A stretch of DNA of 64,000 nt from Hymenobacter lapidarius (GCF_001816145.1 NZ_MDZB01000153.1:62001-126000); one strand, 5' to 3'. Shown: positions 17,142-25,377, numbered from the stretch's first letter. Numbers and translations are program-made. The notes: generated by a model from the letters alone, not told the origin.

Positions 17142-17168
17142 CGGGGGCAATTTTGACTTTTGCCCCCG
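17142..17168. promoter_or_regulatory. Inverted CGGGGGCAA pair near the left end (possible integrase arm sites or terminator)
   Basis: CGGGGGCAA at 17142-17150 and its reverse complement at 17160-17168 form a hairpin with T-rich loop sequence. The same nonamer occurs twice near the right end, at 41272-41280 and 41284-41292. Placement just inside both ends suggests recombinase arm sites. Alternatively this pair is the terminator of the minus-strand gene that ends at 17198. Confidence 0.4.
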
Positions 17169-17197
17169 GTCCGGTTTGCTGCCCCGGTTACGGCCCA

Positions 17198-17677
17198 CTA
17201 CTGATTTATCTTATTGGTAAGCTCGGGAAGGGAATCTTCCAACTCTGAGGTGAATGGGTTGTTTTTACTGTAGATGACGGAGGCATACAATCCATTTGCC
17301 GCGGCCACTACATGCCGGACGAACCGGCCAGCGTTGTGCCGCTGAAACCAGAGGCCAAACAGCTTGTGCCGGTATTCCTGCTTGCCGTCCGATTGGTCGC
17401 AGACATAGACCAGCACCCGCTTTACATCTTGTAAACTTGCCTCCAGACTCTGCATGAGCGTGGCCAGGATTCGCGGGTCATGTTGTAGCGGGTCGCCACC
17501 GCTTCGACGCGCCAAGCCCATCATCAACGCATGGGGCGCAAAGTCCAGTCCATCAAAATAGCCGGAGGCATCCGAAAAGTAGATGAGATAACGCTCCCCT
17601 AAATCCGTTGTGAACGCATACCCTTGTTCCGTACTAGTGACCTGGTACGGAGAATGGGTGAATAAAGGTGACGTCAT
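17198..17677 (-). CDS. DUF6169-like protein
   Basis: The 159-residue protein resembles the Bacteroidota family DUF6169 in its opening (SPYQVTSTEQGYAFTTDLG) and in its C-terminal segment FGLWFQRHNAG. The function is unknown. The start MTSPLFTHSPYQ was chosen because the family similarity begins there. It overlaps the 3' end of a small upstream frame by 44 bases, which implies coupled translation. The pair stands alone at the left edge of the island behind two palindromes, a layout resembling a toxin-antitoxin or restriction-type accessory module. The assignment is tentative. Confidence 0.6.
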   Translation of the reverse strand: MTSPLFTHSPYQVTSTEQGYAFTTDLGERYLIYFSDASGYFDGLDFAPHALMMGLARRSGGDPLQHDPRILATLMQSLEASLQDVKRVLVYVCDQSDGKQEYRHKLFGLWFQRHNAGRFVRHVVAAANGLYASVIYSKNNPFTSELEDSLPELTNKINQ

Positions 17678-17792
17678 CAAGCGCCGATTTCTTTTTGTTT
17701 TTGCCGCACAGAGCCGCCTGAATGCGCTTTTTATCGGCATCCATTTGCTTGACTACGCTGTTCCAATCAATTTTCTGAACGGTCGAGGGCAT
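17634..17792 (-). CDS. Small 52-residue protein overlapping the DUF6169-like gene
   Basis: The frame begins MPSTVQKIDWNSVVKQMDA, is rich in lysine and probably helical in its first half, and ends 44 bases inside the next gene. The ATG lies about 45 bases after two palindromes that flank a -7-like box. It is not recognised. Its size, basic helix and overlap would suit an antitoxin or accessory partner of the DUF6169-like protein, but that is inference. Longer in-frame starts would read across the palindromes and were rejected. Confidence 0.45.
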   Translation of the reverse strand: MPSTVQKIDWNSVVKQMDADKKRIQAALCGKNKKKSALDDVTFIHPFSVPGH

Positions 17793-17836
17793 GGTGGGGG
17801 CGATTTGCGAGGCCCAGAATATAGGCGGGGATTCCG

Positions 17837-17878
17837 CTTGACAACCTGTCAAGCAGCACAAATGTAACGGCCCGTTAC
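17837..17878 (-). promoter_or_regulatory. Two palindromes flanking a -7 promoter box
   Basis: CTTGACAACCTGTCAAG (17837-17853, 7-bp arms) and GTAACGGCCCGTTAC (17864-17878, 7-bp arms) are perfect palindromes ten bases apart. On the minus strand TACATTTG (17866-17859), a match to TAnnTTTG, lies between and partly within them. No TTTG was found at the -33 position. The arrangement looks like an operator-controlled promoter for the two-gene unit below. Confidence 0.55.
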
Positions 17879-18015
17879 AGATTTTGGTTTGTTTGACTGC
17901 TAAAATATGCCATTCCGTGCCAGCTATTTGATATGGATTGGAGCATTTCGGGCACATTAGCCGGCCTTCTGCGTTCGCAGAGCCTTCCGTGGTGCCGGCG
18001 GGCCGAACTCCTCTC

Positions 18016-19296
18016 CTACCGTGGGGTGCCCAGCGCCGCCGCCCAGGCCTGGAGCAGCTGCGGGCCGTAGCGCTCCAGCGTGTCATACCCGTATACGCTG
18101 GCCGAGACGTGGCCGAGCGCAATTTCTTTTAGCTGCTGGTCGCCCTCACTGCCCAGCACGAGCAGCGCCGCCCCGGTGTGGCGGGCCGTGTGCGTGGTGA
18201 CGGCCTGCCAGAGCGGCCCGACCTCCTCGTGGCGGGTTTTGCCCGAAAAGGAGTTGGCCACGAACTCGCGGGTGAGGCCAGCGGCCTGGCCCAGCTGCTT
18301 GAGCCGGCGGTTGCGCTCCTGCTGGGTGGGCATGGGCAACCGCCCCTCCCAGCGCTGCCAGATGGCGGCCGCCTCCGGGGGCAACGGGATGCGTACCGGC
18401 TCCCCGGTCTTTTCCTGGTAGAGCTCGACGCAGTGCGTGGGACCGAAGCCAGGCAGCTCGTGCAAGCCGACGTGGTGCGGCCGCAGCGCGCGCAGGTCCA
18501 CGTCGCGCAGCAGCAACAGCAGCTGGAACAGGAATACGTCGCGCTCTTCGGCCAGGTCAGCGGGCAGCTGGGCACTGAGCAGGGCCAACACTTCGGCACG
18601 GCGCAGCGTGGGGGCCCGGCCGTAGCGCACGGGCAGCCGACCCAGCCACTTCGGCACCGCGAGGCCCGCCAGGCGGTGGCACTCGCGCAGAAAGGCGTAG
18701 TGCCGCTGCACCGTCGAGTCGCGCCGGCCCTGGGCGTAAAGCCAGCCCACGTATTGGGCCAACCGCTCCTTGGTCAGCGTGGCCAGCCGCAACCGCGCGT
18801 CAAACTCTCCGAGGCTGCTCACCACCTGGCCGTAGAGGCGCAGCGTGCTGGCGGAAAGCAGATGCGCGTTTTCTGCCTGCCAGCGCTCTGCAAACTTCGC
18901 CCACGGCGTGGTGGGGGTCAACTGAGCTTCGACGGCGGCCTGAGCTTCGGCTTGCTGCTGTTTGGGCCGGCGGCGGGTGCCGGTGCCGGCAGCGCTCACA
19001 GCGGCTTCAATCTCCGCCTGCGTCACGTCGGCTTCGGCCCGGCCGGCGGCCTCGGCGCTCAGGAACACGCTGCCCACAGCCGTGACCAGCCGGCCCAGCC
19101 GCAGGTTGAGCTGATTGGCATCGGGCGCGCTGGTGTGGATGCGCCGGGCCTTGGTGGGCTGCCAGTGCGCCGGCACCACCTTGACGCCGGTGGGCATTTT
19201 CCAGCGGTGGCCACCGGCCCAGTGCAGGTCCCCGAAGATGTTGGCGCGCCCGGCCTTGTCGGGGCGGTCGAGGCGCTGGCGGAAGATGAGTTCCAT
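18016..19296 (-). CDS. Tyrosine site-specific recombinase (integrase)
   Basis: The 426-residue integrase has an N-terminal arm-binding region starting MELIFRQRLDRPDKAG. A core-binding SAM-like domain follows (about 135-225), then the catalytic domain. The HxxR motif is seen in HTARHTGAALLVL, and the distal His and nucleophile Tyr in LGHVSASVYGYDTLE. The first catalytic Arg is probably in LLLRDVDLRALRP, which departs from the common TGLR form. It should catalyse integration at tRNA-Val. The gene ends about 1 kb inside attL and follows the repressor by 15 bases. Confidence 0.88.
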   Translation of the reverse strand: MELIFRQRLDRPDKAGRANIFGDLHWAGGHRWKMPTGVKVVPAHWQPTKARRIHTSAPDANQLNLRLGRLVTAVGSVFLSAEAAGRAEADVTQAEIEAAVSAAGTGTRRRPKQQQAEAQAAVEAQLTPTTPWAKFAERWQAENAHLLSASTLRLYGQVVSSLGEFDARLRLATLTKERLAQYVGWLYAQGRRDSTVQRHYAFLRECHRLAGLAVPKWLGRLPVRYGRAPTLRRAEVLALLSAQLPADLAEERDVFLFQLLLLLRDVDLRALRPHHVGLHELPGFGPTHCVELYQEKTGEPVRIPLPPEAAAIWQRWEGRLPMPTQQERNRRLKQLGQAAGLTREFVANSFSGKTRHEEVGPLWQAVTTHTARHTGAALLVLGSEGDQQLKEIALGHVSASVYGYDTLERYGPQLLQAWAAALGTPR

Positions 19297-19311
19297 GAGG
19301 CAAATGCAGGG

Positions 19312-19926
19312 TTATTGCTGACCAGCTTGCTTCGTGTTCTGCTTCACGCTCTTGCGGCCCTGCTTTTCCTCTGTTCCTATGGGGTCTTCAAACCCTGCCC
19401 CTCGGTAATAGACATCCGTTATTTCAACCACCTTGCTCGGGTCAATGTCGGGAGCCAGAGCCGAAGCCAGGAGTTGTCGAATCTTCGCAATCTCACCGGA
19501 GTCATCATTTTTAGCCAGGTAGTCGACCAACCCCCAAATAGCTAACCTGTCTTTCTCGCGTTTCTCATCCTCCGCTTTACTCCGCTCCTCCCACATTTCC
19601 TCGAATACCTTATCGATATTATACCCGGGAGGTAGGAAAGGCTCTACTGTTTCATTCTCTGCTGCCATGCGCGCGGGGTGGCCTAGTTGTGCTTCCGGAA
19701 GCAGCATATCACCCTTTCCAAACAACACCCAGTCTGTACTTATCTGCGGATAAGCTTCAAGTATTTTAATAAGCACCTTGAATGACGGGTCGCCCTTCCT
19801 ACCAGCCAATAGTTCTTGTGCACCCTGTGGGGAAATACCTGCCTTTCTGGCAAAAGCCGCTTTTTTACCTTTTTCGAACAGGTCGACCAATAAATTTAGT
19901 CGCTGATTCACAGAGCCTTGTTCCAT
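19312..19926 (-). CDS. XRE-family repressor of the island
   Basis: The 204-residue protein opens with a helix-turn-helix (AAFARKAGISPQGAQELLAG, about residues 23-42), then the STDWVLFGKG motif typical of Bacteroidota phage and ICE repressors, and an acidic C-terminal region (about 95-160). It probably keeps the island quiescent. It is divergent from the small genes at 20031 onward, and the 104 bases between them contain three similar operator-like boxes. It is followed directly by the integrase gene. Confidence 0.82.
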   Translation of the reverse strand: MEQGSVNQRLNLLVDLFEKGKKAAFARKAGISPQGAQELLAGRKGDPSFKVLIKILEAYPQISTDWVLFGKGDMLLPEAQLGHPARMAAENETVEPFLPPGYNIDKVFEEMWEERSKAEDEKREKDRLAIWGLVDYLAKNDDSGEIAKIRQLLASALAPDIDPSKVVEITDVYYRGAGFEDPIGTEEKQGRKSVKQNTKQAGQQ

Positions 19927-19954
19927 TTATCCTTATTTGTTGTATATAATTCAA

Positions 19955-20026
19955 CTACAAATGTTGCTTTTATTCACATCTGTTGACTACGTTTGTTGCA
20001 TCGCAGCAATACATCAACAAATGTAG
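19955..20026. promoter_or_regulatory. Three CTACnnnTGTTG operator-like boxes
   Basis: CTACAAATGTTG (19955-19966), CTACGTTTGTTG (19987-19998) and, inverted, CAACAAATGTAG (20015-20026) share the form CTACnnnTGTTG. They fill the gap between the divergent repressor and the first right-hand gene. By analogy with phage switches they are probable repressor binding sites. Confidence 0.55.
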
Positions 20027-20030
20027 ATAA

Positions 20031-20240
20031 ATGGAACCAAATTTCAACCTTGCTCGCCTGCTGGCTCCCGGAGATGTGAGCGCTATTGCGGCGAAACTTG
20101 GACTTTCGACCTGTGCGACCAGCGCCGCCATTCGTCGTGCCCGCCCCAGCCACCCCGCGGTACGGGAGGCCTACCTACTTGCTAAAAACTCGGGTGCCTT
20201 GGAAGTGGCGCAAGGCTTGGCAACACTCAAAGCCGCTTAG
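20031..20240 (+). CDS. Small early protein, possibly Cro-like
   Basis: This 69-residue protein is divergent from the repressor and starts four bases after the last operator-like box. Its central part (VSAIAAKLGLSTCATSAAIRRA) could form a helix-turn-helix. Position and size suggest a Cro-like regulator or early control protein of the island. There is no firm family match. Confidence 0.5.
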   Translation: MEPNFNLARLLAPGDVSAIAAKLGLSTCATSAAIRRARPSHPAVREAYLLAKNSGALEVAQGLATLKAA

Positions 20241-20244
20241 CCCG

Positions 20245-20556
20245 ATGCTGCACAACGTCTCCTTCACCACGGCCAACGGCGTGCTGGCATTCGAAGACCG
20301 CGAAGCGGTGCTGCGTGTACTTGCCCAGGAACAGACGGCTCGCCTGGCTGCTGAAGCAGAGCAGGCAGCCCTCGCTACCATCTACACCGTGGCCACGCTG
20401 GCCACGCGGCTCGGCATCAGCGTGCGGGTGGTGGGCGACCTCTTGCGCGAGGGCCGCATCCGCTATACCTGCTGCGGTCTTAAAGCGTACCGCGTCACTG
20501 AATTGGCCGTGCGGGAGTTTCTAGGCGACGCCGCCGCCCCACCCAATACGCGATAA
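20245..20556 (+). CDS. Excisionase-like HTH protein
   Basis: The 103-residue protein has a C-terminal winged-helix segment (TVATLATRLGISVRVVGDLL, then RIRYTCCGLKAYRVTELAVREFL). This resembles the MerR/excisionase-type DNA-binding domain used by Bacteroidota mobile elements. The ATG at 20245, four bases after the previous stop, was preferred to an upstream in-frame start that overlaps that gene. It may be a recombination directionality factor or an early regulator. Confidence 0.6.
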   Translation: MLHNVSFTTANGVLAFEDREAVLRVLAQEQTARLAAEAEQAALATIYTVATLATRLGISVRVVGDLLREGRIRYTCCGLKAYRVTELAVREFLGDAAAPPNTR

Positions 20557-20659
20557 ATCAGCCTTAACCCCCTGATTTTCTGGATTTACCGTCCGCTGGC
20601 CTACACCAGTCAGGCCTCGCCTTTGCCTTCACTTTTTCCACTCATTCCCCATTGATGCC

Positions 20660-21154
20660 ATGGAAACTTCCTCCTTCCCTCTCGCAGAAATCGCTGACGC
20701 CCAAAACGAAAGCAACATCTTCGCTTTTGACCGTGGCTGCATCGGACGTCACCTGACCCGCCTGCAACGCATCTACGCCACCAAGTGCGCCCAGCTCGAG
20801 GCTTTTTACTTCTTCTTCGACGAGGGCCAGCCCGACATTGTGCTGCGCAGTGGCACCGGCAAGGAGTTGGCCCTGCGCCTGCCGGCCGGCTCGCAGGTTG
20901 GTGACATTTACTCGAACCTGCGCGACGCGCTGGATTCAGAATTGCGCGAGTTGGAACGGCAAATCGTCTTAGCCCACCAAGAAGTCGAGCGCGACGCGTA
21001 CGAAACTCAACTCTGTGGCCACACTAGCAACGGAAAGCCGGATTACGTGCCGGCTATACTGGCCCTGTGCGTGCCAGTGGCGCCAAACGCAACGCACAGT
21101 ACCTCCGAAACTGCTGACGTGCTGGTCAACCTCTTTCACTCCACAGCGGCTTAA
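20660..21154 (+). CDS. Hypothetical protein
   Basis: A 164-residue soluble protein, unrecognised. It starts METSSFPLAEIADA, is helical and charged between about 85 and 120 (SNLRDALDSELRELERQIV), and has no signal peptide. It is the third gene of the plus-strand early region and is followed within two bases by the next frame, so it is part of an operon leading to the primase. Confidence 0.6.
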   Translation: METSSFPLAEIADAQNESNIFAFDRGCIGRHLTRLQRIYATKCAQLEAFYFFFDEGQPDIVLRSGTGKELALRLPAGSQVGDIYSNLRDALDSELRELERQIVLAHQEVERDAYETQLCGHTSNGKPDYVPAILALCVPVAPNATHSTSETADVLVNLFHSTAA

Positions 21155-21156
21155 AC

Positions 21157-21567
21157 GTGGGAAGCTTCTCCCAAGCCATGCGCCGGCGGCTAACACAGCC
21201 CGCGCACTTAAAGCTACCCGCCGGTGAACAGCAAATAGCCCTGGCCAATGGCCGTAAGCTATGGGTAACCCGGGTGCCCCGGGCGGAGTGGCGTGCCCTG
21301 CAACCCGGCCACCAGCTGCTCGTGCTGCGCGCCAGCCGCCGGTGCACCGTGAGCAGCCTGGAGCCGTGCGAAGTGCATAAAAACGCACTGGTCCACCCCG
21401 CCGCGCCGTGCATTGCCTTGATATGGGGCTGGCTGGCGCCTGGCAAACCCGACACACGCCATGCCACCATTCTCCGGCTCCACGAGCTGGCCGTGGTGCT
21501 GCGCTACGAACTACGCGAAACCGCTACCCCTGACGTGGTGGCCACCATCCTTCCCACCCCGAACTGA
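21157..21567 (+). CDS. Hypothetical protein with tail shared by the next gene
   Basis: A 136-residue basic protein with no recognised family. It would start with GTG two bases after the preceding stop; an ATG at 21178 is an alternative. Its last residues, VVATILPTPN, are almost the same as the end of the following gene (AVATILPTLN). The DNA match runs across the stop codon into the start of the next gene, showing that a piece of this junction has been duplicated. Confidence 0.55.
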   Translation: MGSFSQAMRRRLTQPAHLKLPAGEQQIALANGRKLWVTRVPRAEWRALQPGHQLLVLRASRRCTVSSLEPCEVHKNALVHPAAPCIALIWGWLAPGKPDTRHATILRLHELAVVLRYELRETATPDVVATILPTPN

Positions 21568-21574
21568 GCCAAGT

Positions 21575-22180
21575 ATGCTAGTCTCCTTCTTCTCTAAATC
21601 AATGAATTCTGAGCCCACCGAAGCGCTCCACCTGCCTGGGCTGCTGGCCGACATCCGGGACGGGCACTGGGCTGAACAGGTGCTGGCCGTACGGGCGCTG
21701 GACCCCACCAGCGCAGCCTATCGCGAGGCAAAGAAGAAGTTACCCAGCTTCACTGCCTCGGGCAGATTCCAACGACGCATCCCGACCGGCCTGCTCGAGC
21801 ACTCGGGCTTTCTCTGCCTCGACATTGATGCGAAGATGAACGCAGGCGTCGACTTGGCTGCGGCCCGCCGAAAGGTAGAAGCCGACCCCGCCACCTACGC
21901 CTGCTTTGCCAGCGCCGGCGGTGTGGGGCTGTGTGCGCTGGTCCGCATCCCAGCCGATAACCACGCGGGTTGCTTCCGTAGCCTGAGGGCCCACTACAAG
22001 CAGACCCACGGCTTGGTAGTAGATAACCTCATTGACGTGAGCCGCCTGCGCTTCGTGAGCTATGACCCGGCGCTGTACCTGAACGAGCAGGCCCGGGCAT
22101 TTGCGGAATCACTGCCCGAGCCCACGGAGCCCAATACGACCGTGTTCGCAGTGGCCACCATCCTTCCCACACTGAATTGA
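21575..22180 (+). CDS. Stand-alone VirE_N (BT4734-like) domain protein
   Basis: The 201-residue protein is a single VirE_N / BT4734-like domain, recognised by SGFLCLDIDAKMN, the YACFASAGGVGLCALVRIP stretch and SRLRFVSYDPALYLNE. In larger proteins this primase-related domain precedes a helicase. The same domain with the same motifs begins the next gene. The start MLVSFF parallels the MLVSYY start of that gene. The tail (VATILPTLN) resembles the end of the preceding gene, so this looks like a duplicated N-terminal module fused to a copied tail. Confidence 0.75.
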   Translation: MLVSFFSKSMNSEPTEALHLPGLLADIRDGHWAEQVLAVRALDPTSAAYREAKKKLPSFTASGRFQRRIPTGLLEHSGFLCLDIDAKMNAGVDLAAARRKVEADPATYACFASAGGVGLCALVRIPADNHAGCFRSLRAHYKQTHGLVVDNLIDVSRLRFVSYDPALYLNEQARAFAESLPEPTEPNTTVFAVATILPTLN

Positions 22181-22182
22181 GC

Positions 22183-24735
22183 ATGCTGGTTTCATACTAC
22201 CCCGTTAAACACAAAGGCAAGGCCGCCGACATTGAATTCACTGAATTCCTCTCCGGCGTCAAAACCGGGCGCTGGGATGTGCAGGTTCGGGAGGCGCGGG
22301 CGCTCTATCCTGGCAAAGGATACGACCAGGCGAAGCTTAGCATGCCGAGCGTCGCCGCTTCGGGGGTGTTTGCCACCAGTTACTACGTGAACGACGAGCA
22401 GGGTAAGGCCGTGAGCGATGAGCACGGGCAGCACAAGTTCTGTACCGGCCGCACCCTAAAGGACCTGCAGGCCCACAGCGGCATTATCTATCTCGACATT
22501 GACCGGAAGAAGAACCCGGGCATGGACGTGGCGGAGCTCCGCAGTCGAATTCAGGCCGACAGCTACACGTATGCCTGCCATCTGAGCCTGTCCGGTGACG
22601 GTTTGGCCGTAGCCTTTCGGGTGCCCACCGAAGACCCCTACGGTAGTTTTCGGGCACTGGCGGCGTACTACAAGAAACGTTTTGCCGTGGTCGTCGACGG
22701 ATTACCCGACCCCACGCGGCTGCGCTTTGTTACCTCGGACCCTGACCTGTACTTGCATGAGCAGGCCCCGACGTTTGAAGAAACGCTGGAAGAGGCCAAG
22801 CCCACCCCGCGCGCCTACCCGGCCGGCCAGCCCTACACGACCACCGACCAGGGTTACGGCGCAGCCATGCTCAACACCGCTGTCAAACGAGTGCTGGCCG
22901 CGGCCGATGGGGAGAAGCGGACGGTGCTCAACAAGGCAGCGCTCACACTTGGCGGCGTGGTGGGCAGTGGCTTTCTCAGCGAAGACGAAGCCTACTATGC
23001 GCTCGAGCAGGCGATTCTGTCTCACCCGCTGAACAACGAAGCGCACGCGTTAAAAACCATCCGCATTGCCCTGTGCGACGGCGCGAAGAAGCCGCTGCTG
23101 CCAAGCCCGCTGCAGCGCCAGGTGCGCGAGCAGCAGCGGGCGGAGGTACCCCGCGAAGCCATCATTCAGTTCCTATCGGCCAATGCCGGCATCGCCCCTG
23201 AAAAGCTAACGGTGGCCATTGACGCCGTGCTGGACGAACCCAACCCGGCGCTGCTCACCTTCTGGCGGGTGGTGTACAAGGAAGGCACCAAGACCAGCCA
23301 GGACACCTACAAGCTCCAGATTGACCGCACCAAGTTTCGGGAGTGGCTCTCGATGCAAGGCTTCAGCTTCCGGCCCGCGGGCGCAGGCGGGGCGGTGGAG
23401 TTCCTGCGCACCGAGCACAACATTGTGCGCACCGTAGAACGCTACCACCTCAAGCAGTACGTACTCGACTTCGTGGAGCAGCTGCCCCCGCGCTTTGACA
23501 GCGTGAGCCGGGACGAGTTGGACGAAGCGCTGATGATTCAGATTAAAAGCCTTTTCGACAAGGAAACGCTCGACTGCTTGCCGCAGCTCACCACGCCGTT
23601 GTTGCGCGATACCCGCACGACGGCCCGCTTCTTCTTTCGCAACGGCTGGGTGGAGGTCACCGCGCAGGGCGTGACGGTAAGGCCATACGCGGAGCTGCCA
23701 GGCCTTATTAACCAGAACCAGGTTCACTCGTTCGACTTTCGTCTGCTGTATGACCTGGAAGCCATGCAGTGCGACTTCCATGCCTTCATGCGTAATGTCA
23801 CCGGGCAAGACCCCACGCGGTTGGCCCAGCTGCAACGGGCCCTGGGCTACCTGCTCCACGCCTACAAGGACGTGACCAATGCGCGCTGCGTGATTTTTAT
23901 GGACGCCATCGGCGAGGTGGGCATCAGCTCCGGCGGGACGGGCAAGGGCCTTCTCATGCAGGCTGTAGCGCAGCTGGTGGAAGTCGCCCAGCTAGACGGG
24001 GAGATGTTTGACTTGCGCGACCCCTTCCGCTACGAAGAGGTAACCGACACGGCACGGGTGGTATTCTTCGACGAGTGGAAAGCCACGCGCAACCCGTTCA
24101 CGGCCCTGTTTTCCACGCTCACCGGCGGGCTGCCCATCAACCGGAAATACCAGGCCAAGAAGACGCTGGCCTTTGCCGAAGCGCCTAAATTCGCCATAGC
24201 CACCAACGAAGTGGTGACAGGAGATGACGACAGCAGCACCCGCCGCAAGGTGGAGATTGCGCTGGCCAAATGCTACTCGGCAACCTACACGCCCCGCGAC
24301 GAGTTCGGCACGGGTTTCTTTGGTGAGCACTGGGATACCATCGAGTACAACCGATTTTTCAACCTGGCCATGCTCTGGGTGCAGCAGTACCTGATGCACG
24401 GCTTGCTGCTGCTCAAGGATGAGAACATCGCCGCCCGTGGGCTGATGCAGGAGGTGGGCGCCACCTTCCATGAGTTTGCTTCGGACTTGCTGGAGCAAAC
24501 CAAGCGGCCAGCGGAAGAGGGCGAGGAGCCAAAGGCCCCGCTGTGGCTGGCCGATACTTACGAAGCCTACCAAAAAGCGACGGGCGACAAGCGCACCGGC
24601 GCGCAGGTGTTCAGCAAAAAGATGGTGCAGTTCGGGTTTGAGAAGGTGAAAAACCTAGGCCGGCTCTACGGCGACTCCCGCCGCTTTCAATGGCACTACA
24701 CGCTACCCACGGAGCCACCTGCAGGCTTCCTGTAA
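22183..24735 (+). CDS. VirE_N primase / SF3-like helicase replication protein
   Basis: The 850-residue protein begins with a VirE_N / BT4734-like primase domain (about 1-200, HSGIIYLDIDRKKN). It ends with a D5/SF3-type ATPase: Walker A GISSGGTGKG at 580-589, Walker B VVFFDEW with Asp630, and a sensor-like APKFAIATNE. Such proteins prime and unwind DNA in Bacteroidota phages and ICEs. The ATG at 22183 was preferred to a TTG six bases earlier. A symmetrical repeat array resembling an origin follows directly after its stop codon, which supports a role in replicating the excised island. Confidence 0.85.
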   Translation: MLVSYYPVKHKGKAADIEFTEFLSGVKTGRWDVQVREARALYPGKGYDQAKLSMPSVAASGVFATSYYVNDEQGKAVSDEHGQHKFCTGRTLKDLQAHSGIIYLDIDRKKNPGMDVAELRSRIQADSYTYACHLSLSGDGLAVAFRVPTEDPYGSFRALAAYYKKRFAVVVDGLPDPTRLRFVTSDPDLYLHEQAPTFEETLEEAKPTPRAYPAGQPYTTTDQGYGAAMLNTAVKRVLAAADGEKRTVLNKAALTLGGVVGSGFLSEDEAYYALEQAILSHPLNNEAHALKTIRIALCDGAKKPLLPSPLQRQVREQQRAEVPREAIIQFLSANAGIAPEKLTVAIDAVLDEPNPALLTFWRVVYKEGTKTSQDTYKLQIDRTKFREWLSMQGFSFRPAGAGGAVEFLRTEHNIVRTVERYHLKQYVLDFVEQLPPRFDSVSRDELDEALMIQIKSLFDKETLDCLPQLTTPLLRDTRTTARFFFRNGWVEVTAQGVTVRPYAELPGLINQNQVHSFDFRLLYDLEAMQCDFHAFMRNVTGQDPTRLAQLQRALGYLLHAYKDVTNARCVIFMDAIGEVGISSGGTGKGLLMQAVAQLVEVAQLDGEMFDLRDPFRYEEVTDTARVVFFDEWKATRNPFTALFSTLTGGLPINRKYQAKKTLAFAEAPKFAIATNEVVTGDDDSSTRRKVEIALAKCYSATYTPRDEFGTGFFGEHWDTIEYNRFFNLAMLWVQQYLMHGLLLLKDENIAARGLMQEVGATFHEFASDLLEQTKRPAEEGEEPKAPLWLADTYEAYQKATGDKRTGAQVFSKKMVQFGFEKVKNLGRLYGDSRRFQWHYTLPTEPPAGFL

Positions 24736-24737
24736 AG

Positions 24738-25025
24738 TTGGCACCGGCAACTTGGCACCGGGCTGAACCGTCACTACGGCCCTGCTAGGGCTGTTTTTGG
24801 GGGTCGGTGCCAACTTTCAACTTGGCACCAAAACCTTTTATATACGCTAATTATCCCTTTATCATTCTTTAATACTATTTGTCGCGTGAAATATTAGAAA
24901 AAGTAAAATAACATCTCTCTATAAAAAGGTTTTGGTGCCAAGTTGAAAGTTGGCACCAGGGCTTAAAAACAGCTTATACAGCATCAAAAACGCACTTTTG
25001 CCCGGTGCCAACTTACTGGTGCCAA
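24738..25025. repeat. Symmetrical array of eight GGTGCCAA boxes around an AT-rich core (candidate origin)
   Basis: Eight exact copies of GGTGCCAA or its complement lie at 24738, 24752, 24806, 24822, 24934, 24950, 25004 and 25018. The inner four form a near-perfect inverted repeat of about 36 bases per arm (24806-24841 and 24920-24957) around 78 bases of AT-rich sequence. The outer pairs mirror one another with the same 14-base spacing. Iterons plus an AT-rich unwinding region right after a primase/helicase gene are typical of a replication origin. A transposon-like palindrome is the alternative. Confidence 0.6.
24779..24798 (+). terminator. Intrinsic terminator after the primase gene
   Basis: The hairpin GCCCT-GCT-AGGGC is followed by TGTTTTT, 44 bases after the primase stop codon. 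It lies inside the left half of the repeat array. Confidence 0.55.
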
Positions 25026-25056
25026 CTTCTAAAGTCCTCTTTTCAACGCTTATCTC

Positions 25057-25377
25057 ATGACGTCAGCCCAGCCCGCTCCCGCTGCTAAACCCATCCCTAC
25101 TAACCGGGATGAACCTAGCCACACGATTTACTCCAACGGCTATGCCAACTTGAATGGGGAAGTCGCTCAAGGCTTACTACCAAACCCTGCCAGCATTTTC
25201 AAGCGCAAACCTCATAAAACCTCACATCTGACACCTAGTGGCGCAGCACACGGCCCAAAAATGCAGCAGCAACTGGCAGCAAGTCGCAGCCCCTGGGTGG
25301 TGCAATTGCTAAAATTTGCTAAGGTTTTTCTTGGCTCAAATTGGCACTGGCCTATTAACAGACCATTGCATGTCTAG
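25057..25377 (+). CDS. Small protein, possible truncated paralogue of the gene at 25558
   Basis: A 106-residue frame whose segment IYSNGYANLNGEVAQGLLP matches LYRDGLANLNGEATRALPA of the gene at 25558. After this match the two diverge, and the remainder of this frame looks non-conserved. I read it as a decayed or 3'-replaced copy of the same gene. It is the first frame after the origin-like array. A real small protein cannot be excluded. Confidence 0.4.
   Translation: MTSAQPAPAAKPIPTNRDEPSHTIYSNGYANLNGEVAQGLLPNPASIFKRKPHKTSHLTPSGAAHGPKMQQQLAASRSPWVVQLLKFAKVFLGSNWHWPINRPLHV

Noticed and set aside
17793..18122. N-terminal extension of the 52-residue protein upstream of DUF6169
   Set aside because: The longer frame crosses two palindromes and a promoter box and overlaps the integrase end.
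18178..19545. Plus-strand frame across the integrase
   Set aside because: It is antisense to a clear tyrosine recombinase and has no motifs of its own.
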